Part shown: piece by piece, positions 11,901-23,929 of the stretch
Layout: each line of letters starts with the position of its first letter
Numbering within the stretch: position 1 is the first letter of the stretch
Assembly (NCBI GenBank): GCA_030686995.1
Contig: CM060694.1
Location: 96,209,844-96,273,843, forward strand
Length of the DNA: 64,000 nt
Direction: 5' to 3'
Source: Artemisia argyi
Taxonomy: Eukaryota > Streptophyta > Magnoliopsida > Asterales > Asteraceae
Translations under genes and position numbers: made by a program
The notes under the pieces: model-generated
Told to the model about the DNA's origin: nothing
The model's input: only the letters and a program-made list of their open reading frames with translations
Database searches by the model: none

Positions 11901-13142
11901 CTTGAACCATTAAGCGTTTTGCCACGCAAGTCACCTCTGCCACAAGAACTCATTTTGTCATCTAACACTATTCAAATCACGATTCTCGATAAGTCGAACT
12001 TATCTCGGACTTCCATATTATTCAGGTTATTCTGTGAAATCATTTTCCATTCTACCTCTGACATTACGTTATCTTCTGTCTACCATTCCACCAAGGTGAG
12101 TCATAGCCCCTACTCTTACTTGTTTTACAATGGTTTATAAACGTTTTTGGGGGAGATACATGCTTAACTACTGTTTTACTTTTACAAGTGTTCATTAACT
12201 AAATACATGACTGTATTTCATATAAACTTTACTGGTTTACACACTTTATTATCTCATAAGGAAATACCTGCTATAGACATGATTACAAGCGATTTTCCAA
12301 CGATATGCTATATTTGATCTCTATTGCCTAAGTACCTATTACCAAAAGTCCCTCGATCATGCGCCTTAATCACTTGTAGGGTGAACGTAAATAATTGTGG
12401 ATAGATCTATTAGGGATTGACAATCCCCATTTGGTCGCTAGAGGAAAGCCACCAAATGCACTTTATTTGACTTCATAGGTTACTGGTAAATACCTATCTT
12501 GAGGGCCACTGTTTTACATCATTATTATGGATAATTTTGATGCCTGTTAATCGTTGAGTGTCATGAGCTTAGGGCAAGAGAACGGTAATAATATAGCACT
12601 ACAATGACTGATGTTAAGGGCGTACGATGTTGTAGCCCTCTGTTTTATTAAACTACGAGATTGTGCTCACTATATAGCAGGAAAAACTATTAATAATTGG
12701 CAAACGAACTACTATTTTGGTGTTGGCCCGGTGAACGGCAAACCAACGGATTGATTTGTATTGAATTGATAAGGAAATCACTCATTTTCTAATTAACGAT
12801 TTAAACTATAAACTCTATGAACTCACCAACCTTTGTGTTGACACTTTTAGCATGTGTTTATCTCAGGTAACTAAACAAGAAGGAACTTGAAGGCACGGAG
12901 TGGGCTTGTAACCCGGCATGGGCTTAAATAAACGTTTTGACACATTTCAAATAAACTTGTTGTTTAAATTATGAAACATCTTGATGTCTCGAATATTTGG
13001 TATTTTGAATGAATTAAACTTTAAAGCGTCACTTTTGTGTCGTTTTCTATGATTGTGATAAAGATCCTCGAAGTAACACCCAAAAAGTCTTCCGCTGACA
13101 TTTTAAGTCTTCCGCTGACGTTATGATTTTGGGGGTGTTACA
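8936..13142 (+). repeat. LARD-1 3' LTR (4207 bp)
   Basis: Direct repeat of 3081-7304. It carries the TATA box at 10233-10242, the tRNA-like unit at about 11226-11298 with the intact B-box, and the candidate intron at 12096-12866. It ends GGGGGTGTTACA before the duplicated gcagc. Short ORFs inside it (9304-9558, 9914-10162, 10173-10535, 11919-12140) mirror those of the left LTR and are not genes. Confidence 0.93.
11226..11298 (+). ncRNA. tRNA-like unit in LARD-1 3' LTR (intact B-box)
   Basis: A-box TTGCTCAGTTGG at 11231-11242 and B-box GAGTTCGAGCC at 11274-11284, followed by a T run. This copy has the better B-box of the two LTRs. Folding beyond the boxes is poor, so a Pol III-promoter relic is more likely than a tRNA. 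Confidence 0.55.
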
Positions 13143-13644
13143 GCAGCCGGCATATGACCAGGAACAGGGCACTGCTCAAGAACTCCATAGCCAAATTCTT
13201 GGGTATAGTATGTTTTGGGAATTATCTCATAGCTAAAATCACCGGTTATAAAGATCTCATTCATGATAAGGTTACAATTCCAAAAGTCTACTTTGTCGAA
13301 CGACTGGGTCATAACTTGTTTAGTATTGGTCAATTATGTGATAGCGGTTTAGATGTGGCTTTCAGAAAACATTCGTGTATTGTTCGCACTCTTGAAGGCA
13401 TTGATATTCTCAAAGGCTTCAGGGATTCGAATCTATACCAAATTGCACTTCAAGAAATAACATCACCAAAACCGATTTGTTTGCTTGCAAAAGCTATATC
13501 ATCACAAGCCTGGCTATGGCATCGTTGATTCTCTCTTTTGAACTTCCGAACGATAAATGACCTTGCTCAAAACAGTTTAGTCAGAGGATTGACAAACTAT
13601 CTTTCAAGAAAGATCATCTTTGTTTAGCTTGTGAATTAGGGAAG
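13143..13644 (+). pseudogene. Copia-1 protease remainder and pre-integrase (GAG_pre-integrs) domain
   Basis: The frame picks up from 13148 with RHMT, the second half of the protease active-site block. The 13154-13528 ORF then carries the VERLGHNLFSIGQLCDSG motif (about 13290-13344), followed by the CLLAKAISSQAWLWHR stretch typical of the Copia pre-integrase domain ahead of the HHCC zinc finger. A stop follows at 13526-13528. A second frame at 13600-13644 holds CLACELGK, the Cys pair of the integrase zinc finger. At least one frameshift separates the parts. Confidence 0.85.
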
Positions 13645-14099
13645 ATGACACGTGCAACACTCAAATCCAAATCTGAACCTAGTTCCATTGCTCCTTTGCA
13701 TTTATTGCACATGGATTTGTATGGCCCAATGCGTGTTGTCAGCAGAAATGGAAATAAATGTATTTTGATTATTGTGGATGACTACTTACAATTTACTTGG
13801 GTTCACTTTCTTGCCTCTAAATCCAAAACTCCAAAGGTGATCATCAAATTCATCAAAAGAGTACAAGTTGGTCTACAAGGTCAAGTCCGATATGTAAGAA
13901 CAGACAACGGAACGGAGTTCACGAATCAGATTCTTCAGAATTTCTTTGATTCAATTGGCATTACTCATAAGAGATCGGTAGCTTACACTCCTCAACAAAA
14001 TGGTGTAGTCGAAAGACGAAACCGTACATTAGTAGAAGCTACAAGAACAATACTATCCACCGCAAATCTTGCATTAAATTTATGGTCTGAAGCTGTGTC
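13645..14099 (+). pseudogene. Copia-1 integrase core, N-terminal part, truncated by LARD-2
   Basis: The ORF beginning MTRATLKS reads through HMDLYGPM (first catalytic Asp, about residue 28), RTDNGTEF (second Asp, about residue 91) and PQQNGVVERRNRT (catalytic Glu, about residue 128), so all three DDE positions are present. Host sequence stops after LWSEAVS at 14099, and the rest of this ORF (to 14220) is LARD-2 LTR. The core resumes at 23128 with TTCFTQNRS in the same context. This is otherwise the best-preserved part of Copia-1. Confidence 0.92.
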
Positions 14100-14465
14100 T
14101 GTAACAATTCGCAATTTCAGGTTAATTACTATTCCCGGAAAATTCACTATTCACTTTTACTATTCATGTTACTATTCATTTTTACTATTCATTTCTTTCC
14201 GAAATTTTCCCGAAAGTTGATTTTTATTTGATATTCTCGAATAATAAATCATTTCCATGGCAAATTAAATGTTTGACATTCGTTAGATCATTTTCGTGAA
14301 AGTTATTAAGGAATTACACGACATTACACGTTTTAGGGTAAAACGTCATTCAGAAATTCTACGCACAACGAAATTCGACCCCGTTAAGTGATCCCGCATC
14401 AGAAAAATGCTTGACACACTCATGATTTATTTGAGAATTAATCGTGACTGAGAAAAACATGACCA

Positions 14466-14548
14466 AAGACTTCCCGGCAGGTCACCCAAGCCAGTACTAC
14501 TCTCGCATGAGCACGCTTAACCGTATGGGCGATTAACCGTTAGACCAC
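14466..14548 (-). ncRNA. 5S rRNA-derived segment with adjoining A-box, antisense in LARD-2 5' LTR
   Basis: On the minus strand, 14520-14468 reads TTAAGCGTGCTCATGCGAG, then AGTAGTACTGG, then GGGTGACCTGCCGGGAAGTC. These correspond to the A-box, intermediate element and C-box of plant 5S rRNA genes, with a few changes. Just upstream on the same strand (14548-14534), TGGTCTAACGGTTA fits the tRNA A-box consensus. The 5' half of 5S is missing. Cassandra TRIM elements are known to carry 5S sequences in their LTRs; here the segment sits in a 3.5-kb LTR in antisense orientation. Confidence 0.75.
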
Positions 14549-15210
14549 AAAACGCGTTTCTAAGACGATTTGAGTTTTCAACTTATTAGAAAAAGTCAAC
14601 ATATTTTTTCCCTCCTCCATTGACCAAAAATCATCCCTTGATGTTATAAGTCATTTCGTGATTTTTAGGCTTACGGTTTGATGTCTAAAAGACATTTAAT
14701 ACCAACCGACACTAGACTGAGCCCAGTCTAGACATTATAAGTCATTTTAAATCATTTTTATCACATTAGAAAAGTAACATTTTACTTTTCTCAATTTTAC
14801 GCAATATTCGTACGTTTTACGTATTACGCGTTTTAGACCCGTGTTTCCAGTTTTTAGCAGGGTTTACCACCCAGATGGAACCTACCACTCATTTTATATT
14901 TTATTATGGAACATATGGACTTGTTTATCAATACTTTCAAGTTCCATAATTTTACGACACCCGGTTTTACGTTTTGAGGCTTAATCATTTACAATTGGCA
15001 TTTCCCGGAGTCAAAACTCATCTAGTAACTTGGATAATATCATCCAAGGCACACCTCACCCCCCCTTATCCATGTGAACCGCCCTAGGAGGGGGGATTCA
15101 CACTATGTGGCTCAATCTCATGACTTTAGCCCATAGATCATCATTTTATTACAACTTTGTCACCAAGTTATGTAACTTTCCTAGTAAGCTTCCTAACCTC
15201 CTCATTTGGA

Positions 15211-15220
15211 CTATAAATAC
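15211..15220 (+). promoter_or_regulatory. Predicted TATA box of LARD-2 5' LTR
   Basis: CTATAAATAC is followed by a C/T-rich initiator-like stretch. The same motif is at 20741-20750 in the right LTR. Confidence 0.7.
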
Positions 15221-16811
15221 TCCCTCCCCATCCCTTCTTTGTGCCGTGCATCCCCAACCCCATAACCATCCCATTCTTAGCTTAATTCCTTCTAATTTCT
15301 AGCAAGGTTCAAGTGATTCTTCAAGATAGAAACCCTAGCTAGATTATCATTCACCAAAACTCTTCCAATCCCTAATATACTTGGTGATTTCTCTTGAGTT
15401 TAAATCCACTCAATTCACCTCAACTTTCATTACATCTCTTTCAAGAATACCAAGGGTAGAAAGATTGCATGAAGTGAAAAAGGGTTGAAGCAAGTCTATC
15501 AATGTCCTATCCTTACATGTTAACTTCCTTTCATCTTTGAAAGCCAAAAGTTGTGAGCCAAACCCTAACTTGATTCTTGTTAAATAATCATGTTCATGTT
15601 ATTTACATATTATTTGTGCTATATTATGTCTTGTATTAATGTCCATGATGTATAAAAGTGAGTAAAACAAGTTATTGTAATTGATTGTTAAGACAAGTTA
15701 CTAAAACAAGTAAACTAGTGACTTTCTTGGTAAGACCTGATCAAAATGGTAAAGATATGATGTTGGATCATTACATATTACAGTATAGGACTTAACAAGG
15801 AAACCATAGCAATTTGAACCACCTAAAACGAGTATACGAGTCAAAAGTTACGCCCATTTGAAATTACCAAAGTTTCCGGCAAAACTGCCAAATACCATTC
15901 TGATCAAATTTGGGTTTTGAAAGTCCCACTTTTGGTCCGATTCATCAAAAAGTTAAAACACGAAAGTTGTCCGAAACGACGTTTTCGTTCAGGTGTAAAG
16001 AAGCTCGAGACCTAAAAATGCTTTCCGAGTGATAAAATTCTTCAATCTAAACAGCCCATATTTAGGCGAAAGTCACTAGATTATGGTTATACTTTGAAAG
16101 GAACAAGAGGTCTTATGACCTATAATCAAGACCACAACCATGGCTAGAGCCAAGGTTGTGTCTCATGACCTTGGAACAAGGACCAAAGGTCATGGCTAGG
16201 CCATGACGAAATGACCATACCAACTTACATAGGCGTAAACATGAAACAATGAATTAGGCGATAACTTGAACAAGCAATTTGGATCTACTTCACTTAAAAG
16301 GAAACCATGAGATTTTACAAAGAGAAAATGGTCATACAAGACTTAAGAAACTTACCCTAATAACAATCTTCATGTACAAATAAACTTTCCTAAGTTTATT
16401 CAACTATTGGACATGTAACTTTCGGATCAAAACTTATATCTATATATTTCATCAACTACTACAATAGTAGGGAGCCTCATGTGAGGAGTTCATTATGTAA
16501 GCCGTCGAGTTGAGTTGTGGATTTACGAGTTAAAGTGTCCTGGCTCCTCGAACGCTTACTAACATGACTTCTGAATTATGTCGGCCTGAACGGTAGTAAA
16601 CGATATACAAAACATACATGTTTCATGAATCTTTTGTTTCAAAGACTTACACTATACATCATACCACATCATGGACTAAATGCAAGATATATATATAGGC
16701 ACTACTTCATATTCTTTACTCCGATCCTAAGTTGCGACATTCTATTATAGGTTGCTCGTAGAAACCTTCGCGATTCGACCATCACATTCACTACTCACTA
16801 CATAACTTAAG

Positions 16812-17325
16812 GTGAGTTCGTAGCCCCACTTTCTATTGTTTAACTATTTTACAAACCCATGAGGGGAATACATGCTATTATTTTTCTACTCGAACACGAT
16901 GCTTTCTACTGTATGCTACCCGACGATGTTTTATTATCTCTAAGTAACGATTGCCATGTTCGAAGTCCCTATATCATGAACCATTAGTCACTACCTTTAG
17001 TGAGCGCGAATATTGTGAATAGATCTATTGGGATTGACGGATCCCATTTGTGTTGAACAACGATGAGTTCACACAAATGCACTATATTTGAGATTTAGCA
17101 GTATAATGGCAAAAGTACCTCGATAGGGCTTCTATAATGCCAATTTTGTTGGTTCGATGTTAATGTTTTGGTTGCATGAGCTTAGTGAAATAAATAACGA
17201 TTTTGTTTTCTAACTATGAGTGTGAGTCTATAGCTCACACTACGACATATTGTGTTCAAACGATTTAACTAAACTCTACGAATTCCACTCAACCTTTGTG
17301 TTGACCTCTCAAGCATGTATTTCTG
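16812..17325 (+). other. Candidate LTR intron in LARD-2 5' LTR, acceptor mutated
   Basis: Donor TTAAG|GTGAGT followed by TAGCCCC. The acceptor region is TGTTGACCTCTCAAGCATGT then TTTCTG|GT, where the right LTR has TTTCAG|GT (22856-22857). The right-LTR segment is 22344-22857, 514 bp in both. If it is a real intron, this copy has lost its normal 3' splice site. Confidence 0.4.
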
Positions 17326-17590
17326 GTTCATGACGATCAAGGATGGCACGGAAGGACACGAATACTCAAGAGGGCTATAAATTTTATTATCATTCAAAAC
17401 TCAATTAATGTAATTTGTAAACATGGAACCATCTGGGACCTCATTTTATAATCTCTGATATTTATACAATTTGAATGATAAATCTTTTAAAACGACTCAA
17501 TTGGAGTTCGTTTTCTATTATTGTGACTATTGTGCTGTCAAGTAACACCCAGTTCGAATTCCGCTGCAACCATGAATTGGGGGTGTTACA

Positions 17591-19627
17591 GATTGGTACC
17601 AGAGCCATGGTTATAGAGAAACGGGTCTAATTGAGACCTAAACTATAACCACACTACAAGCAAAAACATTTTATAGCCTTCCGATCTTCGTGTCTTCCAT
17701 CCTCCAGACGATTATGGACTTATTAAGCATTTTATGCTACATGAACATATAAATATATTCATATATACACACTAGGCATTTTACACTACACGAACAAATA
17801 CTAGTATATTTATATATACATTCGAGTTATTTTCAATCATTTTATCTAAACATATCTACACATGCCTATTCTATGGCATTTCGACACAACCACATTCTCC
17901 CAACCATGTTCCTACTCCAACATTTTATATCCAAGATATTGTAACGAATTACGATGGTCTTTTCTATTTCCCGAACATTGTATGACACAATGGTCTTAAT
18001 CATTTCTCAAATGTTTTGAGTCACACAATGGTCTAATCTACTTCCGAGACATTGTGATTTGTGCAATGGTCTCTCGAATTATTCCACCACCTCATCAATA
18101 TCATTTCATATGATATCAAAAACCCATCACAATCTATCGATTTCCAAACAAGAAATATGAGATTTCTAAAGGATAAACTAATCCATCATCGACAAAAGCT
18201 GAACTTTCTCTTCATTCATCAAAGTTTTCTTTTGAAACCTTCATTGTTAAAAGTTCGTGATCCTGGCCAAGTATGTTCTATTTTAGAACTACTTAAAACT
18301 TCCTTTCTATACGTACCTACCCTTACTATCTTCTATGCAATGGAATGTGAAAACATAGGTTACAAGTCTTGTATGGGCGGAACTTGCAACTGGAAGGGTT
18401 TGACATCGCCTTTGTTTAGTGGACAGTTTCCCGAAAGAAACGGACATATCACAAGTATACCTAATTTAGATATTTGAAAATTTTATCGAACCTTGGCTAA
18501 ATATAGACTAGTCACCTATATTTAACCTAGGGACAGTGGAATATAGTCTGACTAACTATATTCGACTTAGAATTTTCAAATACTGAGAGTAGTTGTACTA
18601 GGGTTATGTTCAGATTGATTTCCTACTTGAACTCGATAAACCACCCGAATTCTTTAAAACGATCTAGAGACACGATAGTGTTTTACCACTCAGCGAAATC
18701 TTAACACCTTATTTGTACTACCTAATTTCATTCTTGAAAGTTTTCATTTATGAGATAATCCGAACTACTATCTTGGGATAGTTATCAATTCTTCTCTTCA
18801 TCCCGTAGAAGTACTATCCTGTTTAGTTCCTAAGGATACCATCCCATCATAAACCTTTAAAATCTCTTAAGATTTTCAAAGCAAACTCAACATCTATACC
18901 TAAGAGTATTAATGCTGGGCATACACTACACACTTTTGTTCATCAACATATCACATCATTATCTTCACAACCGTTGAAACCACAAGCTCATTAACAGATC
19001 GTGATGCACTTTTAAAGCTCAAATCATCCTTAGCTACACCACAAGCACCCTTACCAGCTTTACAAGATTGAATATTCATCTTGGAACACCAGTATCATCT
19101 CGTAATACCCTACCTTGTAACTCACCGACTAAGTATGAATGTTGTGTAGGATGATTTGTAATTATTTGAATGGATTGGGATGCCTTTTCATTTAAATAAA
19201 GACATTGTAAATCACTAAACCATAAGTTTATATTTCCTTATCTACATTGTTTGGGATGCCTCTCTATGTAAATAAAGAATTATAAACAAGTGGGCTTATT
19301 TGTATCCGAAATAACATAAGTATGAAGTCAATAAACACTAGGTACAACAACCGATTACCTACTAGGCTATGATTGCAATTACTATCTCAAATTCCTATTA
19401 ATATTCGATTGCTATATCAATTTCCTTTGATATTCGACTATTACCATACCTTTCCTACATAAAAGTAAACCTCGTCCTACACCATACACTGAAATGACAA
19501 ATCAAATTACATCACCGGTAATCCCAGACTTTAGTACTCATAAGTAACCACACCTTTTCATCGACACCACTCCAACATATGATACACACAGAACTTCGGG
19601 ACGAAGTTCCCCGTAAGGGGTAGAGAC
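17591..19627 (+). other. LARD-2 internal region (2.04 kb), non-coding
   Basis: Starts with the PBS (17594-17607) and ends with a PPT region (19598-19627). Its one longer ORF (18061-18477, 138 aa) has no recognisable domain; part of its sequence is homologous to non-coding DNA of LARD-1 near 8300-8480, so I do not call it a gene. The paired hairpins lie at 19146-19290, near the 3' end rather than the 5' end as in LARD-1. Confidence 0.85.
19146..19290 (+). other. Hairpin pair of LARD-2, counterpart of LARD-1 7862-7996
   Basis: Both loops read TTGGGATGCC. The second stem (about 19231-19249 with 19266-19284) pairs with three mismatches; the first has a shortened left arm. The intervening AACCATAAGTT is the same as in LARD-1. 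Confidence 0.65.
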
Positions 19628-22600
19628 TGTAACAATTCGCAATTTCAGGTTAATTACTATTCCCGGAAAATTCACTATTCACTTTTACTATTCATGTTAC
19701 TATTCATTTTTACTATTCATTCTCTTTCCGAAATTTTCCCGAAAGTTGATTTTTATTTGATATTCTCGAATAATAAATCATTTCCATGGCAAATTAAATG
19801 TTTGACATTCGTCAGATCATTTTCGTGAAAGTTATTAAGGAATTACACGACATTACACGTTTTAGGGTAAAACGTCATTCAGAAATTCTACGCACAACGA
19901 AATTCGACCCCGTTAAGTGACCCCGCATCAGAAAAATGCTTGACACACTCATGATTTATTTGAGAATTAATCGTGACTGAGAAAAACATGACCAAAGACT
20001 TCCCGGCAGGTCACCCAAGCCAGTACTATTCTCGCATGAGCACGGTTAACCGTATGGGCGATTAACCGTTAGACCACAAAACGCGTTTCTAAGACGATTT
20101 GAGTTTTCAACTTATTAGAAAAAGTCAACATATTTTTTCCCTCCTCCATTGACCAAAAATCATCCCTTGATGTTATAAGTCATTTCGTGATTTTTAGGCT
20201 TACGGTTTGATGTCTAAAAGACATTTAATACCAACCGACACTAGACTGAGCCCAGTCTAGACATTATAAGTCATTTTAAATCATTTTTATCACATTAGAA
20301 AAGTAACATTTTACTTTTCTCAATTTTACGCAATATTCGTACGTTTTACGTATTACGCGTTTTAGACCCGTGTTTCCAGTTTTTAGCAGGGTTTACCACC
20401 CAGATGGAACCTACCACTCATTTTATATTTTATTATGGAACATATGGACTTGTTTATCAATACTTTCAAGTTCCATAATTTTACGACACCCGGTTTTACG
20501 TTTTGAGGCTTAATCATTTACGATTGGCATTTCCCGGAGTCAAAACTCATCTAGTAACTTGGATAATATCATCCAAGGCACACCTCACCCCCCCCTTATC
20601 CATGTGAACCGCCCTAGGAGGGGGGATTCACACTATGTGGCTCAATCTCATGACTTTAGCCCATAGATCATCATTTTATTACAACTTTGTCACCAAGTTA
20701 TGTAACTTTCCTAGTAAGCTTCCTAACCTCCTCATTTGGACTATAAATACTCCCTCCCCATCCCTTCTTTGTGCCGTGCATCCCCAACCCCATAACCATC
20801 CCATTCTTAGCTTAATTCCTTCTAATTTCTAGCAAGGTTCAAGTGATTCTTCAAGATAGAAACCCTAGCTAGATTATCATTCACCAAAACTCTTCCAATC
20901 CCTAATATACTTGGTGATTTCTCTTGAGTTTAAATCCACTCAATTCACCTCAACTTTCATTACATCTCTTTCAAGAATACCAAGGGTAGAAAGATTGCAT
21001 GAAGTGAAAAAGGGTTGAAGCAAGTCTATCAATGTCCTATCCTTACATGTTAACTTCCTTTCATCTTTGAAAGCCAAAAGTTGTGAGCCAAACCCTAACT
21101 TGATTCTTGTTAAATAATCATGTTCATGTTATTTACATATTATTTGTGCTATATTATGTCTTGTATTAATGTCCATGATGTATAAAAGTGAGTAAAACAA
21201 GTTATTGTAATTGATTGTTAAGACAAGTTACTAAAACAAGTAAACTAGTGACTTTCTTGGTAAGACCTGATCAAAATGGTAAAGATATGATGTTGGATCA
21301 TTACATATTACAGTAGAGGACTTAACAAGGAAACCATAGCAATTTGAACCACCTAAAACGAGTATACGAGTCAAAAGTTACGCCCATTTGAAATTACCAA
21401 AGTTTCCGGCAAAACTGCCAAATACCATTCTGATCAAATTTGGGTTTTGAAAGTCCCACTTTTGGTCCGATTCATCAAAAAGTTAAAACACGAAAGTTGT
21501 CCGAAACGACGTTTTCGTTCAGGCCCAAAGAAGCTCGAGACCTAAAAATGCTTTCCGAGTGATAAAATTCTTCAAATTCTAAACAGCCCATTTTTAAGCG
21601 AAAGTCACTAGATTATGGTTATACTTTGAAAGGAACAAGAGGTCTTATGACCTATATTCAAGACCACAACCATGGCTAGAGCCAAGGTTGTGTCTCATGA
21701 CCTTGGAACAAGGACCAAAGGTCATGGCTAGGCCATGACGAAATGACCATACCAACTTACATAGGCGTAAACATGAAACAATGAATTAGGCGATAACTTG
21801 AACAAGCAATTTGGATCTACTTCACTTAAAAGGAAACCATGAGATTTTACAAAGAGAAAATGGTCATACAAGACTTAAGAAACTTACCCTAATAACAATC
21901 TTTATGTACAAATAAACTTTCCTAAGTTTATTCAACTATTGGACATGTAACTTTCGGATCAAAACTTATATCTATATATTTCATCAACTACTACAATAGT
22001 AGGGAGCCTCATGTGAGGAGTTCATTATGTAAGCCGTCGAGTTGAGTTGTGGATTTACGAGTTAAAGTGTCCTGGCTCCTCGAACGCTTACTAACATGAC
22101 TTCTGAATTATGTCAGCCCGAACGGTAGTAAACGATATACAAAACATACATGTTTCATGAATCTTTTCTTTCAAAGACTTACACTATACATCATACCACA
22201 TCATGGACTAAATGCAAGATATATATATAGGCACTACTTCATATTCTTTACTCCGATCCTAAGTTGCGACATTCTATTATAGGTTGCTCGTAGAAACCTT
22301 CGCGATTCGACCATCACATTCACTACTCACTACATAACTTAAGGTGAGTTCGTAGCCCCACTTTCTATTGTTTAACTATTTTACAAACCCATGGGGGGAA
22401 TACATGCTATTATTTTTCTACTCAAACACGATGCTTTCTACTGTATGCTACCCGACGATGTTTTATTATCACTAAGTAACGATTGCCATGTTCGAAGTCC
22501 CTATATCATGAACCATTAGTCACTACCTTTAGTGAGCGCGAATATTGTGAATAGATCTATTGGGATTGACGGATCCCATTTGTGTTGAACAACGATGAGT

Positions 22601-23122
22601 TCACACAAATGCACTATATTTGAGATTTAGCGGTATAATGGCAAAAGTACCTCGATAGGGCTTCTATAATGCCAATTTTGTTGGTTCGATGTTAATGTTT
22701 TGGTTGCATGAGCTTAGTGAAATAAATAATGATTTTGTTTTCTAACTATGAGTGTGAGTCTATAGCTCACACTACGACATATTGTGTTCAAACGATTTAA
22801 CTAAACTCTACGAATTCCACTCAACCTTTGTGTTGACCTCTCAAGCATGTATTTCAGGTTCATGACGATCAAGGATGGCACGGAAGGACACGAATACTCA
22901 AGAGGGCTATAAATTTTATTATCATTCAAAACTCAATTAATGTAATTTGTAAACATGGAACCATCTGGGACCTCATTTTATAATCTCTGATATTTATACA
23001 ATTTGAATGATAAATCTTTTAAAACGACTCAATTGGAGTTCGTTTTCTATTATTGTGACTATTGTGCCGTCAAGTAACACCCAGTTCGAATTCCGCTGCA
23101 ACCATGAATTGGGGGTGTTACA
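19628..23122 (+). repeat. LARD-2 3' LTR (3495 bp)
   Basis: Direct repeat of 14100-17590 with the 5S-like segment at 19996-20051 (A-box-like part 20063-20077), TATA box at 20741-20750 and candidate intron at 22344-22857 with an intact acceptor. It ends TGTTACA before the duplicated gtgtc. Confidence 0.94.
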
Positions 23123-23467
23123 GTGTCAACCACTTGTTTCACACAAAACCGATCTATCACTAACAAACGATTCAACAAAACTCCATATCGCATCCTTCCA
23201 AAACGAAAACCCTATGTAAAACACTTACACACCTTTGGTTGTCGATGCTACCCTTTTAATGATCGTGAAGATATTGGAAAACTAAAAGAAAAAGGGGATG
23301 TCAGAATTTTCCTTGGATATTCTACACAATCAAGTGCATATCGTATTTACAATCGGAGGACAAAGTTGATACAAGAGACTATCCATGTTCATTTCGATGA
23401 AGTAGAAGAAATGTATTATAACCAAGTAAGTTCAGAACCTGTGCAAATGACTATGACTTCTGGATAA
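23123..23467 (+). pseudogene. Copia-1 integrase C-terminal part
   Basis: After the duplicated gtgtc the frame resumes with TTCFTQNRS, then HTFGCRCYPFNDREDIGKL and FLGYSTQSSAYRIYNRRT. This is the usual Copia integrase C-terminal block, ending in an ETIHVHFDE motif (about 23380-23400). It closes at a stop at 23465-23467. It joins 14099 with no loss of sequence beyond the 5-bp duplication. Confidence 0.9.
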
Positions 23468-23482
23468 CACGGTTCAGGAATC

Positions 23483-23929
23483 GTGCCAAAACCAACATCA
23501 TCAACACCAAAGCGTAAACATATTCAAAAGGAAGCGTTAGATGGACTGTTTGAGAACTTTTATGATGAATCATGTGGAGGAAATAAGATGAAGGTGTCTA
23601 CAATATTCGCTGTAACTTCGATTATTGAAATTTACAATCAAGAAGACATACGATCTCCCATATCCGGTTCATCAACAACTACTTATGAAGATGCTGATCC
23701 CACACCAGATGCCCCTCCAATAATACATATTCAACAAGGCCGTTCTGCAAAAAACAACACTCCAACCTCCAACGTAAATGTTGATGATCAAATAATTACT
23801 AATGCATCATCTGAAGAGGAACCATTCATCAATCCATTTGCGACTCCTGAACCTGAGGTTGGAGGACCCTTTGAGACGCAAATCAATGATTCTTCAGACA
23901 TGCAACAACTTTACCAACCACATCCGTAA
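23483..23929 (+). pseudogene. Copia-1 integrase-RT linker
   Basis: A 148-aa open stretch rich in Pro, Ser, Thr, Asp and Glu with no domain, as is usual between Copia integrase and RT (for example the TTTYEDADPTPDAPPIIH stretch). It is in the polyprotein direction but separated from integrase by a stop, and it ends in a stop before RT. Confidence 0.7.

Larger units (their letters stand above)
3081..13142 (+). mobile_element. LARD-1: large non-autonomous Tekay-like LTR retrotransposon
   Basis: Two direct repeats of about 4.2 kb (3081-7304 and 8936-13142) flank only 1.63 kb of internal DNA with no usable ORF. The ends are TATAACACCCC and GGGGGTGTTACA, where the usual TG start has mutated to TA in both copies. 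A 5-bp target duplication gcagc sits at 3076-3080 and 13143-13147. The PBS (TGGCATCAGAGC) directly follows the left LTR, and a purine-rich GGGACGAGATTCC region precedes the right LTR. The PBS, the PPT region and an RNase H remnant at about 8680-8860 point to a Tekay chromovirus ancestor. By rough eye count the LTRs differ at about 1% of positions, so the insertion is fairly recent. Confidence 0.93.
14100..17590 (+). repeat. LARD-2 5' LTR (3491 bp)
   Basis: Contains an antisense 5S-rRNA-like segment (14467-14522), a TATA box (15211-15220) and a candidate intron (16812-17325) whose acceptor reads CTG instead of CAG. The 65-aa ORF at 15105-15302 recurs in the right LTR and spans the TATA region, so it is not a gene. 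Confidence 0.94.
14100..23122 (+). mobile_element. LARD-2: large non-autonomous Tekay-like LTR retrotransposon
   Basis: LTRs at 14100-17590 and 19628-23122 (about 3.49 kb each) flank 2.04 kb of non-coding internal DNA. The ends are canonical TGTAACA...TGTTACA, with target duplication gtgtc at 14095-14099 and 23123-23127. The PBS is TGGTACCAGAGCCA (17594-17607), and a GGGACGAAG...GTAAGGGGTAG region precedes the right LTR. I counted about 28 differences between the LTRs, near 0.8%, so this is a recent insertion. It is a different family from LARD-1, but it shares U5-end blocks and internal hairpin sequences with it. Confidence 0.93.

Noticed and set aside
15105..15302. 65-aa ORF identical at 20635-20832
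   Set aside because: LTR-internal and spans the predicted TATA box of LARD-2. Identity merely reflects the LTR pair.
18061..18477. 138-aa ORF in LARD-2 internal DNA
   Set aside because: No domain, and the homologous LARD-1 region (8300-8480) has no corresponding frame.
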